Below are positions 35,328-44,168 of a DNA stretch of 64,000 nt, in pieces. Source of the stretch: Pseudacidovorax sp. NFM-22 (GTDB lineage Bacteria; Pseudomonadota; Gammaproteobacteria; Burkholderiales; Burkholderiaceae_C); NCBI RefSeq assembly GCF_021401245.1, contig NZ_JACBFY010000002.1, positions 620,001-684,000 on the forward strand. Reading direction: 5' to 3'. The notes under the pieces are model-generated. The model saw only the letters and a program-made list of their open reading frames with translations, had not been told where the DNA came from and did no database searches. A program made the translations under genes and the position numbers. Positions within the stretch are counted from its first letter, which is position 1. Every line of letters begins with the position of its first letter.

Positions 35328-35932
35328 GCCGACGCCCCTGCGGTGCTCGGTCGGACGGGCCGCGGCATAACTCGCGACGTTCACTGCGTTCACTCTGCTC
35401 GGACAAATGCCGCGAGTCAGTTCACGAAGCGGGCCTGTCCTTCGGCAGGCCCGCAGCCCGTCCGCCCTGCGCTCCTCGGCGCCCCACAGGCGCGCCGCCA
35501 CGCCCTCACCGGCACCAGGGCCTGCGTTGCGGGTGATCAGCCGGCATGACTGCTGCGCATAGCCCCTCTCCCCTCGCGGGAGAGGGGTTGGGGAGAGGAG
35601 GGTCACACCACCACTGCGCTTCTTGCGGGCCACCGTCCCCCTCTCCCCCGCCCTCTCCCGCGAGGGGAGAGGGAGCAAGAGGCGCCGCGCGATCGACGCG
35701 GAGAGCACTGGCCTCCGTCGATCACCCACGCCAGTCTCCACGCGCCGGTGACGGGCTCAGGGTGCGTGGGCGATTTCGGGGTCGGCGAGGAGCGCAGGAT
35801 GGACGGGCTGCAGGCCTGCCGAAGGACAGGCCTGCTTCGTGATCTGACTCGCGGCGTTTGTCTGAGCGCAGCGCGAAGCGCGTAGCGAGTTATGCCGCGG
35901 CCCGTCTGTCCGAGCACCGCAGCGGAGTCGGC
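35328..35932. repeat. Large inverted repeat with arms of about 155 bp
   Basis: The left arm (35328-35484) and right arm (35778-35932) are inverted copies, roughly 80% identical by eye. Shared stretches include CTGCGGTGCTCGG, GACGGGCCGCGGCATAACTC, GCCGCGAGTCAG and CCTGTCCTTCGGCAGGCC; the last is itself a hairpin. The arms enclose about 290 bp holding two further hairpin repeats. No open frame with a credible product was found from 35166 to 36028. No transposase is present, so it is either a composite of dispersed repeats or a non-autonomous element. Confidence 0.75.
35563..35673. repeat. Inverted pair of CCCTCTCCC/GGGAGAGGG hairpins
   Basis: CCCCTCTCCC-CTCGC-GGGAGAGGGG is at 35563-35587 and CCCTCTCCC-GCGAG-GGGAGAGGG at 35651-35673. 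The two units are themselves inverted copies of one another and lie inside the larger inverted repeat 35328-35932. They belong to the same family as the hairpins at 13742-13848. Confidence 0.75.
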
Positions 35933-36028
35933 CCGCAGGGCCGACCGACCCCGTATGAGCCCGCGCGCCCTGGGCCCGGCGCCGGCGCGCACCCCGGCCC
36001 GAATCCCGAGACCACCCCCGCGCAAACC

Positions 36029-37198
36029 TCACTCCGCCACGTAGTCCGACACCACCTTCCACTTGCCATCCACGATCTGCGACAGCCGCGAGGCGTTGTT
36101 GCCCAGCCGCTTGGTCGCCGTGAACGTCATCTTGGGCGAACCGAACATGTCCGGCTCGAAGGTGCTCGCGTCCATGATCTTGATGAACGAGTCGGTCGTC
36201 AGGTTGGCGCCCGCCTTCTGCGCCACCTGCGCGAAGTCGTCCACGATCATGTAGCCGTAGACCGAGAACACCGTCGGGTCCTCGTTGAACTTGGTCTTGT
36301 ACTTGTTGGCCCAGAAACGGATCTTGTCGTTCTGCTCGTCGGTGTACGGGTTCTGCACCGTCATGGTGGCGTACATGCCGTCCATCGCCTTGCCGCCCAG
36401 CTTGTGGATCAGGTCGGTGTAGGCCGCGCTGGAACCCAGGAAGACCGGGTTGAAGCCGGTCTTGCGCGACTCGGCGATGGTGCCGATGGTCTCGCGGATG
36501 ATGGTGCCGAGCACCACCACCTCGCAGCCCGCCGCCTTCATCTTCGCCACCTGGCTGCTGAAGTCGGTCGCGCCGCGCTTGAAGCTGGTCTTCTCGGCCA
36601 GCTCCATGCCCGCAGCCTTCAGGCCGGCCTCGGCACCGCGGTTCACCTCCAGGCCGAACTCGTCGTCCTGGTAGATGGTGCAGACCTTCTTGGCGTTCTT
36701 CTCCTTCACCATCTTCGGCAGCGCCATGCGGATCTGGTCGTAGTACGTCGCGGCGAAGGAATACTTGAGCCGGTTGAGCGGCTCGTACATCTCGCGCGCC
36801 GCCGTGATCGGGAAGAAGTTGATGATGTTCTTGTCGAACTGCACCGGCATGGCCGCCATGTTCTGGGCGGTGCCGATGTGGCCGGCCATGATGAAGATCT
36901 TGTCCTGGTTGACCAGCTTCTGCGCCGCCAACACGGCCTTCTTGGGGTCGTAGCCCGAGTCCTCGACGTAGAGCTTGAGCTTGCGGCCGTTGATGCCGCC
37001 CTGCTCGTTGATCTCCTCCACACGCAGCTGCATGCCGTTGCGGGACTGCTTGCCGAAGCCGGCCAGCGGGCCGGACAGGTCCTGGATGGTGCCGATGCGG
37101 ATCTCGTCCTTGCTCACGCCCTGCTGCTGGGCATGGGCCAGCGGGAGGCCGAGCGCGAGAAGGGCGACCGAGGTCGCGGCGGGGCGGATGGTCTTCAT
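36029..37198 (-). CDS. Liv-type ABC transporter substrate-binding protein
   Basis: Periplasmic ligand-binding protein of 389 residues. The signal peptide (MKTIRPAATSVALLALGLPLAHAQ) is cleaved near residue 23. The mature protein opens GVSKDEIRIGTIQDLSGPLAGFGKQ and has the type 1 solute-binding fold of LivK-like proteins (NGMQLRVEEINEQGGINGRK). It lies downstream of an acyl-CoA synthetase and the LivFGMH genes on the same strand, so the whole run 43840 to 36029 may be one operon importing a carboxylic acid. The gap 37199-37314 includes one copy of the 26-bp dispersed repeat. Confidence 0.92.
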   Translation of the reverse strand: MKTIRPAATSVALLALGLPLAHAQQQGVSKDEIRIGTIQDLSGPLAGFGKQSRNGMQLRVEEINEQGGINGRKLKLYVEDSGYDPKKAVLAAQKLVNQDKIFIMAGHIGTAQNMAAMPVQFDKNIINFFPITAAREMYEPLNRLKYSFAATYYDQIRMALPKMVKEKNAKKVCTIYQDDEFGLEVNRGAEAGLKAAGMELAEKTSFKRGATDFSSQVAKMKAAGCEVVVLGTIIRETIGTIAESRKTGFNPVFLGSSAAYTDLIHKLGGKAMDGMYATMTVQNPYTDEQNDKIRFWANKYKTKFNEDPTVFSVYGYMIVDDFAQVAQKAGANLTTDSFIKIMDASTFEPDMFGSPKMTFTATKRLGNNASRLSQIVDGKWKVVSDYVAE

Positions 37199-37249
37199 GG
37201 CTGTCTCCTGGGGGGTCGGGGTATCGGGGGCTTGCGGACTGCAGAGCGG

Positions 37250-37275
37250 GGCTTCGACAGGCTCAGCCCGAACGG
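37250..37275. repeat. 26-bp dispersed repeat, second copy
   Basis: These 26 bases, starting GGCTTCGACAGGCTCAGC, are identical to 25108-25133. Here the unit sits between the acyl-CoA synthetase stop and the start of the substrate-binding protein gene. Similar sequences are widespread between genes in this bacterial group (general knowledge). Confidence 0.75.
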
Positions 37276-37314
37276 CTCAGGGCCCATCGGTGCCTGCGCC
37301 ATGCGTGCGTCCTC

Positions 37315-39291
37315 TTACGCTGCATACATCGCATCGATCTGCGCGGCGTACTTGGCCTGCACCAGCTTGCGCTTGAGCTTCATGGTGGGCGTCAACTCTT
37401 CGTCCTCAGCGCTGAGCTGGGTGTCGAGCAGGAAGAACTTCTTGATCTGCTCGACGCGCGCGAACTTGGCGTTGACGCGGTCGATCTCGCCCTGGATCAG
37501 GTCCTGCACCTCGCGGGCGCGCGTCAGGCTGGCGTAGTTGCTGAAGGGCACGTCGTGGTCCTGCGCGTATTTCTCGACGTTCTCCTGGTCGATCATGATG
37601 ATCACCGTGAGGTAGGGCCTGGCATCGCCGATCACCACCGCGTCGGTGATGTACGGGCTGAACTTGAGCTCGTTCTCCAGCTCGCTGGGCGTGATGTTCT
37701 TGCCGCCCGCGGTGATGATGATGTCCTTCATGCGGTCGGTGATGCGGAAAAACCCGTCCGCGTCCACCGTGCCCACATCGCCCGTATGCAACCACCCATC
37801 GGGATCGATGGTCTCGGCCGTCTTCTCCGGCTGGTTGAGGTAGCCCATGAAGACGTTGGGCCCGCGCACGCGGATCTCGCCGGTGCCTTCGTCGATGCGC
37901 ACCTCGTTGTACGACGTGGCCGGGCCGATGGAGCCGGGCTTGATGCGGTCGGCCGGCATGCCGGTGGAGGCGCCACCGGTCTCGGTCATGCCCCAGACCT
38001 CCAGCATGGGCACGCCCAGCGCCAGGTACCAGCGCACCAGGTCGGGCGAGATGGGCGCCGCGCCCGTCACCAGGAAGCGCGCGCGGTGGATGCCGATGAG
38101 CTTGCGCACGTTGTCCAGCGCCAGCACGCGCGCCAGGCGGAACTGCAGCTTCAGCGCGCCATCGACCGGCTGGCCGGCCAGCACGCGGTCGGCGATGCGC
38201 TCGCCCACGCCGATGGCCCAGGCATAGGCGGCGCGCTGCAGCGGCGTCGCTTCCTTGAGCGCGATCATCACGCCGGAATAGAACTTCTCCCACACCCGCG
38301 GCACGGCCAGGAAGACCGTGGGCGCGATCTCGCGCACGTTCTCGGGCACCGTCTCGGGGTTCTCGACGAAGTTGAGCACCGAGCCGGTGTACATGGCGAA
38401 GTACTCGCCGCCCATTCGCTCGGCCACGTGGCACAGCGGCAGGAAGCACATGCGCTCGTCGCGCTCGTCCTGCGCGATCAGCGTGTTGTAGCCGCGCATG
38501 GCGTACACCAGGCCGCCATGGCTGTGCATGGCGCCCTTGGGTTTGCCCGTGGTGCCCGAGGTGTAGATCAGGATGGCCAGGTCGGCGGGCCTGAGCTGTC
38601 CGACGCGCTCGTCGATGGCCTGTGGATGCAGCCGCAGGTGCTCGCGGCCCAGGGCGCGCAGGTCCTGCAGCGACATCACGTCGGGGTCGTGGAAGTCGCG
38701 CAGCCCCTTCATGTCGAAGACCACCACCTTGCGCAGCCGCGGCAGTTGCGCACGCACGGCCAGCGCCTTGTCTAGCTGCTCGTCGTCCTCGACGAAGAGG
38801 ACCGTGGTCGACGAGTCCTCGCACAGGTAGTGCACCTGGCTGGCCGCGTCAGTGGGATAGATGCCGTTGGAGACGCCCGCGCAGCTGAGCACCGCCAGGT
38901 CGGCCAGCACCCATTCGATCACCGTGTTGGACAGGATCGACGCGCAGTCGCCGGGCGCGAAGTCCAGCGCCATGAGGCCATGGGCGATCTCGGCCACGGC
39001 CTCGGCCGTCTGCTGCCAGGTCCAGGCGCGCCAGATGCCCAGCTCCTTCTGGCGCATCCACACGCGCTCGCCGCGCAGGCGGGCAGCGTTCCAGAACACG
39101 GCGGGCAGCGTCTCGCCGGGCACCACGATGTCGGTGCGCGGCGCCATGTGGGCCGTGTCCCAGAGCCCGGCGGGCACGCGGGCGGGGCCGGTGGCGGGCA
39201 CGGCAGAAGCGGCAGCCGGCGCGGAGGCATCGAGCCCGGCGCGAAGGAAGGCCGTCGCGGTGCGGGCGAGGTGGAAGGGCGTGGTGCGCAT
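37315..39291 (-). CDS. Long-chain-type acyl-CoA synthetase (AMP-binding)
   Basis: Adenylate-forming enzyme of 658 residues that would activate a carboxylic acid to its CoA ester. The phosphate-binding motif YTSGTTGKPKG is at residues 243-253, WGMTETGGASTG binds the adenylate, and GWLHTGDVG and the hinge FFRITDRMKDIIITAGGKNI precede the C-terminal cap domain. The length and insertions match long-chain or bulky-acid ligases (FadD15-like). A second possible start is Met49. It sits between LivF and a substrate-binding protein of the same operon, so it probably activates the imported compound. Confidence 0.93.
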   Translation of the reverse strand: MRTTPFHLARTATAFLRAGLDASAPAAASAVPATGPARVPAGLWDTAHMAPRTDIVVPGETLPAVFWNAARLRGERVWMRQKELGIWRAWTWQQTAEAVAEIAHGLMALDFAPGDCASILSNTVIEWVLADLAVLSCAGVSNGIYPTDAASQVHYLCEDSSTTVLFVEDDEQLDKALAVRAQLPRLRKVVVFDMKGLRDFHDPDVMSLQDLRALGREHLRLHPQAIDERVGQLRPADLAILIYTSGTTGKPKGAMHSHGGLVYAMRGYNTLIAQDERDERMCFLPLCHVAERMGGEYFAMYTGSVLNFVENPETVPENVREIAPTVFLAVPRVWEKFYSGVMIALKEATPLQRAAYAWAIGVGERIADRVLAGQPVDGALKLQFRLARVLALDNVRKLIGIHRARFLVTGAAPISPDLVRWYLALGVPMLEVWGMTETGGASTGMPADRIKPGSIGPATSYNEVRIDEGTGEIRVRGPNVFMGYLNQPEKTAETIDPDGWLHTGDVGTVDADGFFRITDRMKDIIITAGGKNITPSELENELKFSPYITDAVVIGDARPYLTVIIMIDQENVEKYAQDHDVPFSNYASLTRAREVQDLIQGEIDRVNAKFARVEQIKKFFLLDTQLSAEDEELTPTMKLKRKLVQAKYAAQIDAMYAA

Positions 39292-39309
39292 GGTGCGGGC
39301 CTCTCGTCG

Positions 39310-40158
39310 TCAACGCCAGGTCTTCTTTTTCTTCCAGCGCCGCTCGCCGCGGGCGCCGGTCTCCTGCATGCCGAGGTAGAACTCCTTGATGTCCTCCTTC
39401 TCGCGCAGGCGCTCGCAGCTGTCCTCCATGACGATGCGGCCGTTCTCGAGCACGTAGCCGTAGTCGGCCGCGTTGAGCGCCATGTTGGCGTTCTGCTCCA
39501 CCACCAGCAGCGTGGTACCGCGCTCGCGGTTGATGCGCACCACGATCTCGAAGATCTCCTTGGTGAGCTTGGGCGACAGGCCCAGCGAGGGCTCGTCCAG
39601 CAGGATCAGCTCGGGCGCGGCCATGAGCGCGCGCGAGATGGCCAGCATCTGCTGCTGGCCGCCGGAGAGCAAGCCCGCGTCCTGCGCCGCGCGCTCGCGC
39701 AGGATGGGGAAGTAGCCGAACACCGTCTCCAGGTCCCGCGCCACGCCGTCGCGATCGCGGCGGGTGTAGGCGCCCATCAGCAGGTTGTCGCGCACCGACA
39801 GCAACGGGAACACCTCGCGCCCCTCGGGCACGTGCGACAGGCCCTGCTGCACGATGAAGGCGGGGTCGCGCGCGGTGATGTCGCGGCCCTTGAAGTGCAC
39901 CGTGCCCTTGCGCGGATCGATGATGCCGGAGATGGTCTTGAGGATGGTGGTCTTGCCCGCGCCATTGCTGCCCAGCACGGTGGCGATCTCGCCGCGCCGC
40001 ACCTTGAGGCTGACGCCGCGGATGGCCTTGATGGGGCCGTAGGCGCTCTCGACGTTGAGCAGCTGCAGCACGTCCTCGGCCGGAACGGCGTCCATGCCCT
40101 GCGGCATGGCGGCGTGCACCGGCAGCGTGGTCGAGGCGATGGCGATGCCGGTGCTCAT
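39310..40158 (-). CDS. livF: Branched-chain amino acid type ABC transporter ATP-binding protein (LivF-like)
   Basis: ATPase of 282 residues. Walker A GSNGAGKT is at residues 63-70, with the signature LLSGGQQQM, Walker B LILLDEPSLGLSP and Gln at the switch position (VVEQNANM) as in LivF. It carries an N-terminal extension of about 30 residues and a basic C-terminal tail (RGERRWKKKKTWR), both longer than in typical LivF. The start at 40158 follows GAAGGAGCACGCCC; a start at 40191 is less likely. It is separated from livG by 55 bases. Confidence 0.92.
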   Translation of the reverse strand: MSTGIAIASTTLPVHAAMPQGMDAVPAEDVLQLLNVESAYGPIKAIRGVSLKVRRGEIATVLGSNGAGKTTILKTISGIIDPRKGTVHFKGRDITARDPAFIVQQGLSHVPEGREVFPLLSVRDNLLMGAYTRRDRDGVARDLETVFGYFPILRERAAQDAGLLSGGQQQMLAISRALMAAPELILLDEPSLGLSPKLTKEIFEIVVRINRERGTTLLVVEQNANMALNAADYGYVLENGRIVMEDSCERLREKEDIKEFYLGMQETGARGERRWKKKKTWR

Positions 40159-40213
40159 GGGCGTGCTCCTTCGTGACCCGCGGCGGAACATCCACCCGAT
40201 GCGGCGGTGCGCC

Positions 40214-41032
40214 TCATGCCGCCACCTTCGGCCGCCGCAGGCTGCTCACGTCCTCGGCAGTGCCCAGGTAGGCCTCGATGACCCGCGCATCGGCCTGCAC
40301 CTCGCGGGCGCTGCCCAGGGCCAGCACCTCGCCCTGGGCCATGGCGAGCACGCGGTCCGACACCTTGGAGACCAGCGTCATGTCGTGTTCCACCATCAGT
40401 ACGGAGATGCCCAGCTCGTGCTGGATGTCCTGGATCCAGAAGGCCATGTCCGCGGTCTCCTCCACGTTCAGGCCGGACGAGGGCTCGTCCAGCAGCAGCA
40501 GCTGGGGCTCGGTGCACAGCGCGCGCGCCAGCTCGACCACCTTGCGCACGCCATAGGGCAGGCCGGCCACCAGCGAATCGCGGTGGTGCTGCAGGTCCAG
40601 CAGGTCGATCACCTGCTCAGCCTTCTCGCGCGCGGCCACCTCGGCGGCGCGGGTGGCGGGCGTGAAGAAGAGCTCCGACCAGAAGCCCGTGCGGCGGTGC
40701 ACATGCCGGCCGATCAGCAGGTTGTGCAGCACCGTCGCATGCTCGAAGAGCTCGATGTTCTGGAAGGTGCGCGCGATGCCCAGCGCCGCGATGGCGTGCG
40801 GCGGCTGGTCGGTCAGCGTCAGCGGCGCCGCGCCGCCGTTCCAGGTGATGCGGCCGGTGGTGGGCTGGTAGATGCGGCTGATGAGGTTGAACACCGTCGT
40901 CTTGCCCGCACCGTTGGGGCCGATCAGCGTGAACACCTCGCCGCGCCGCACGTCGAAGCTCACCTGGTTGACCGCCAGCACGCCGCCGAAGCGCACGCTG
41001 AGGTCCTGGGCGGAAAGCAGCACGTCGCTCAT
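40214..41032 (-). CDS. livG: Branched-chain amino acid type ABC transporter ATP-binding protein (LivG-like)
   Basis: ATPase of 272 residues. Walker A GPNGAGKT lies at residues 38-45, Walker B LLLLDEPSSGLN and switch His in VLMVEHDMTL. The signature is degenerate (LPYGVRKVVELARAL) instead of LSGGQ, a form seen in some LivG proteins. The start at 41032 overlaps the stop of livM by four bases (ATGA). It is one of two LivG paralogues in the window. Confidence 0.93.
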   Translation of the reverse strand: MSDVLLSAQDLSVRFGGVLAVNQVSFDVRRGEVFTLIGPNGAGKTTVFNLISRIYQPTTGRITWNGGAAPLTLTDQPPHAIAALGIARTFQNIELFEHATVLHNLLIGRHVHRRTGFWSELFFTPATRAAEVAAREKAEQVIDLLDLQHHRDSLVAGLPYGVRKVVELARALCTEPQLLLLDEPSSGLNVEETADMAFWIQDIQHELGISVLMVEHDMTLVSKVSDRVLAMAQGEVLALGSAREVQADARVIEAYLGTAEDVSSLRRPKVAA

Positions 41033-42105
41033 TTCAACCTGTCGGACTTGGTGAAGGACTTCTGCCGCTTGAACATGCCGCGGCGGTAGAAGGGAAAGAG
41101 CTGCAGCCAAGCGCGCACCTTGAGCCAGCGACCGTACAGGCCCATGGGCTCGAAGAGCACGAAGGCGATCAGCACCAGGCCGTACACCAGCCCCTGCAGG
41201 CCGGGCGCCTGGCCGATGGCCTCGGGCAGCCAGTCCTTGCTCAGCGCAATGAGCTGCGGCATCGAGATCAGGAAGATGGCACCCAGGAACACGCCGTGCA
41301 CCGAGCCCAGCCCGCCGATCACCACCAGCAGCAGCAGGTCGATGGACTGCAGGATGCTGAACTGGTCGGGCGAGAGGAAGCTGATCTTGTGCGCATAGAG
41401 CGCGCCACCCAGCCCCGCGAGTGCCGCCGACAGCGCAAAGGCCAGCGTCTTGTAGCGCGCCAGGTGGATGCCCATGCTCTGCGCCGAGATCTCCGAATCG
41501 CGGATGGCCACGAAGGCGCGTCCGGTGGGCGCGCGCAGCAGGTTGAGCACGCCCAGCGTGCACAGCACGGCCGTGGCGAGGCAGACGAAGTAGAAGGCCT
41601 CGCCGCCGCCGAAGTCCAGCCCGAAGAGCCGGGGCGACTTCACGTGCAGGCCGGCGTTGCCACCGGTGAGGCCTTCCCATCGCGCGAACACCTCCTCCAC
41701 GATGAAGCCGAAGGCCAGCGTGGCGATGCCCAGGTAGATGCCCTTGACCCGCAGCGCCGGCATGGCCACCACCACGCCCACCGCCGCGGACAGCAGCGCG
41801 GCCGCCACCATGGCCAGCGGAAAGGGCACGCCCAGGTTGACCAACACGCCCTGCGTGTAGGCCCCCGTGCCCAGGAAGGCCGCATGGCCGATGGAGAACT
41901 GGCCGGTGAAGCCCGCCAGCAGCATCAGCCCCAGGCCCACCACCGAGTAGATGAGCACGAAGTTGAGCTGCGCCAGCCAGTACTCGTCCAGCAGCCAGGG
42001 CGCGGCCAGCAGCACCACGCCCAGCAGCGCATACCAGAAGCGGTGCCCGCCGTGCTTGGCCAGCGCGATGTCCTGCGCGTAGGAGGTCTTGAAGATGAAA
42101 CGCAT
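41029..42105 (-). CDS. livM: Branched-chain amino acid type ABC transporter permease (LivM-like)
   Basis: Inner-membrane permease of 358 residues. The family segment AGFTGQFSIGHAAFLGTGAY is near residue 65-85 and the coupling loop AIRDSEISAQSMGIHLARYK near 205-225. The N-terminal cytoplasmic stretch is followed by about nine helices and the C-terminus is basic (FKRQKSFTKSDRLK). It lies three bases after livH and overlaps livG. Confidence 0.93.
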   Translation of the reverse strand: MRFIFKTSYAQDIALAKHGGHRFWYALLGVVLLAAPWLLDEYWLAQLNFVLIYSVVGLGLMLLAGFTGQFSIGHAAFLGTGAYTQGVLVNLGVPFPLAMVAAALLSAAVGVVVAMPALRVKGIYLGIATLAFGFIVEEVFARWEGLTGGNAGLHVKSPRLFGLDFGGGEAFYFVCLATAVLCTLGVLNLLRAPTGRAFVAIRDSEISAQSMGIHLARYKTLAFALSAALAGLGGALYAHKISFLSPDQFSILQSIDLLLLVVIGGLGSVHGVFLGAIFLISMPQLIALSKDWLPEAIGQAPGLQGLVYGLVLIAFVLFEPMGLYGRWLKVRAWLQLFPFYRRGMFKRQKSFTKSDRLK

Positions 42106-42108
42106 GGC

Positions 42109-42984
42109 TCAGACCTTCTTGCGCAGCTTCTCGCCGAACAACCCGTTGGGCTTCACCATCAACATGGCCAGCACCACGATGTACGGCGCCGTGTCCTTGA
42201 AGCCGTCGGGCAGGTAGAAGCCCGCCATCGACTCCACCACGCCGATGACCAGCCCGCCCACGATGGCCCCGGGCAGGCTGCCGAAGCCGCCCACCACCGC
42301 AGCCGGAAAGGCCTTGAGCCCGATGAAGCCCATGTTGGCATGCACGAAGGTGATGGGCGCGAGCAGGATGCCCGCCACCGTGGCCACCGCCGCCGCCAGG
42401 CCCCACACCAGTCCGTTGAGCCGCTTGACCGGGATGCCCATGTAGTACGCCGCCAACTGGTTCTGCGAGCTGGCCTGCATCGCGATGCCCAGCTTGCTGT
42501 AGCGGAACATGGCAAAGAGCAGGCCGCACAGCACGGCCGTGGCCGCGATCACCACCGCCTGCTCCACGTTCACCACCAGGCCGCCCAGGTTCCAGACCTG
42601 GTCCTTGTAGGGCACGGGCAGCGTGTGGGTCTCGGTGCCGATGCCGGGCACCATGGTGATCAGCCCGCGCGCCACGTAGCCGATGCCGATGGTCAGCATG
42701 ACGATGGAGAACTGCGGCTGGCCCAGGATGGGCCGGATCACCACCAGCTCCAGCAGCGCGCCGAAGGCCACCAGCGCCGCCACCGCCAGCACCGCCGCCA
42801 GCCAGAAGGGCAGGCCCAGCAGCGTCATGGCCGCAAAGGCCGCGAAGGCGCCCAGCATCATCAGGTCGCCCTGGGCGAAGCTGACGGTCTCGGTGGCCTT
42901 GTAGATGAGCACGAAGCCCAGGGCGATCAGCCCGTAGATGCAGCCCTGGGCGATGCCCGAGAGCAGGAGTTGCAGCACCTGCAT
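42109..42984 (-). CDS. livH: Branched-chain amino acid type ABC transporter permease (LivH-like)
   Basis: Inner-membrane permease of 291 residues. It begins MQVLQLLLSGIAQGCIYGLIALGF and has the LivH signature YKATETVSFAQGDLMMLGAF near residues 28-47, the coupling region MQASSQNQLAAYYMGIP and a C-terminal VLAMLMVKPNGLFG. It is the first transporter gene of the second Liv operon, 49 bases after the AraC-family gene on the same strand. Confidence 0.93.
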   Translation of the reverse strand: MQVLQLLLSGIAQGCIYGLIALGFVLIYKATETVSFAQGDLMMLGAFAAFAAMTLLGLPFWLAAVLAVAALVAFGALLELVVIRPILGQPQFSIVMLTIGIGYVARGLITMVPGIGTETHTLPVPYKDQVWNLGGLVVNVEQAVVIAATAVLCGLLFAMFRYSKLGIAMQASSQNQLAAYYMGIPVKRLNGLVWGLAAAVATVAGILLAPITFVHANMGFIGLKAFPAAVVGGFGSLPGAIVGGLVIGVVESMAGFYLPDGFKDTAPYIVVLAMLMVKPNGLFGEKLRKKV

Positions 42985-43033
42985 GTGCGCGCGGCGTCCG
43001 TCGTCGCGGGGATGAGGCGGGAGCGGCGCGCGC

Positions 43034-43840
43034 TCAGGCCGCCGCGGGCCCGTGCGCGTCCATCACGGCCAGGCGGCGCGAGCCCGCGACGATGTCGCTG
43101 GGCGTGAGGCCGTACACCTGCCGGATCGAATGGCTGAAGTGGGTGGAATCGGGATAGCCGGCTTCCAGCGCGATGTCGGTGAGGCTCGTGCCCTGGTGCA
43201 CATAGCGCAGCAGGCTGCGCGCCCGCTTCCAGGCGCGGAACACGCGAAAGGGCACGCCCACCTGGTCACGGAACAGGTGCAGGAAGCGCGAGAAGGACAG
43301 CCCCACCGACTCGGCACAGGCCTCGGCGGCCAGCGACTCGGCCGGGTTGGCGCAGATGCGGGCGATGACCTGCGCGATGCGTGCGTCCAGCCGCCGAGGC
43401 ACCAGCGCCTGGCCAAAGAAGAGCTGGTCGAAATCGGCGGGCGCCGCGGCCTGGCCCTGGCAGGCGGCCAGCAACTGCGCATGGGCCACACGCACGCGGC
43501 GGACCATGGCCTCGTCATGCACCGCACCGCTGTGCTGCAGCAACGCCGGCAGGGCATCGGCCTCGACCGACTCCGCCTCGACCACCACGTTGAAGACCTG
43601 GGGCTCGGGGCTTTCGACGCGATGGGGCATGTGCGGCGGCACCACCAGCAGCTCGCCCGACTGCCAGGGGCCGCCATCGATGCTCACACGATTGGGCAGG
43701 CCGCGCGGCGACACATACACCGCATGACCGCCCAGGCTGCGCGAGCGCGTCGCGCCCAGCAGCCCCGCGTAAAAGACGCGCTGCGACGTCAGCCACATCA
43801 CGCGCTCGCCTGCGGCGCGCGCTGCCCTGCTGGTGTGCAT
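43034..43840 (-). CDS. AraC family transcriptional regulator
   Basis: Regulator of 268 residues with an N-terminal AraC-type ligand domain (GGHAVYVSPRGLPNRVSIDGGPW and LLVVPPHMPHRVE) and two C-terminal helix-turn-helix units ending TDIALEAGYPDSTHFSHSIRQVYGLTPSDI. The start at 43840 follows GAGGAGACACGGGA. It is the promoter-proximal gene of the second Liv operon and probably controls its own transcription unit. Confidence 0.92.
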   Translation of the reverse strand: MHTSRAARAAGERVMWLTSQRVFYAGLLGATRSRSLGGHAVYVSPRGLPNRVSIDGGPWQSGELLVVPPHMPHRVESPEPQVFNVVVEAESVEADALPALLQHSGAVHDEAMVRRVRVAHAQLLAACQGQAAAPADFDQLFFGQALVPRRLDARIAQVIARICANPAESLAAEACAESVGLSFSRFLHLFRDQVGVPFRVFRAWKRARSLLRYVHQGTSLTDIALEAGYPDSTHFSHSIRQVYGLTPSDIVAGSRRLAVMDAHGPAAA

Positions 43841-44168
43841 TCCCGTGTCTCCTCCTGGCAGAAGGTGCGGCCCCGTGGCGCCGGGGCCAGGGTGCGAAGC
43901 GGCTCCCGCCAAGGCCGCACCCGGCAGCCCGTTCGACGGGAAGCGCGCGCCATCGTAGTGGCGTGCCTGGGCGCTTGGAAGCGGGCGGCTCGAGGGACTT
44001 ACCCTAGGGCGCATGGACATGTCTCCAACAGGTGTGAAGCCGGGGCTCTGCAGGCCCGGTCGTGGCTGCGAGGGTAGGCAGCGGCCCGCCCCCGGCGCTT
44101 GCGGCAACTGGCTGCCGGCCGCCCCCGGGCATCGGGACTGACCCGGGGAGCGGACGCTTGTCCCTCGC
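43841..44168. other. Intergenic region without a gene
   Basis: This 328-bp stretch separates the minus-strand AraC gene from the plus-strand propeller-protein frame. I see no credible open frame, hairpin terminator or strong promoter in it. An in-frame TGA at 44139-44141 blocks extension of the next gene upstream. Confidence 0.6.

Noticed and set aside
35084-36028. Short open frames in the repeat-rich gap
   Set aside because: All run through inverted repeats, lack ribosome sites and have Arg/Pro/Ala-rich translations typical of GC-rich non-coding DNA.
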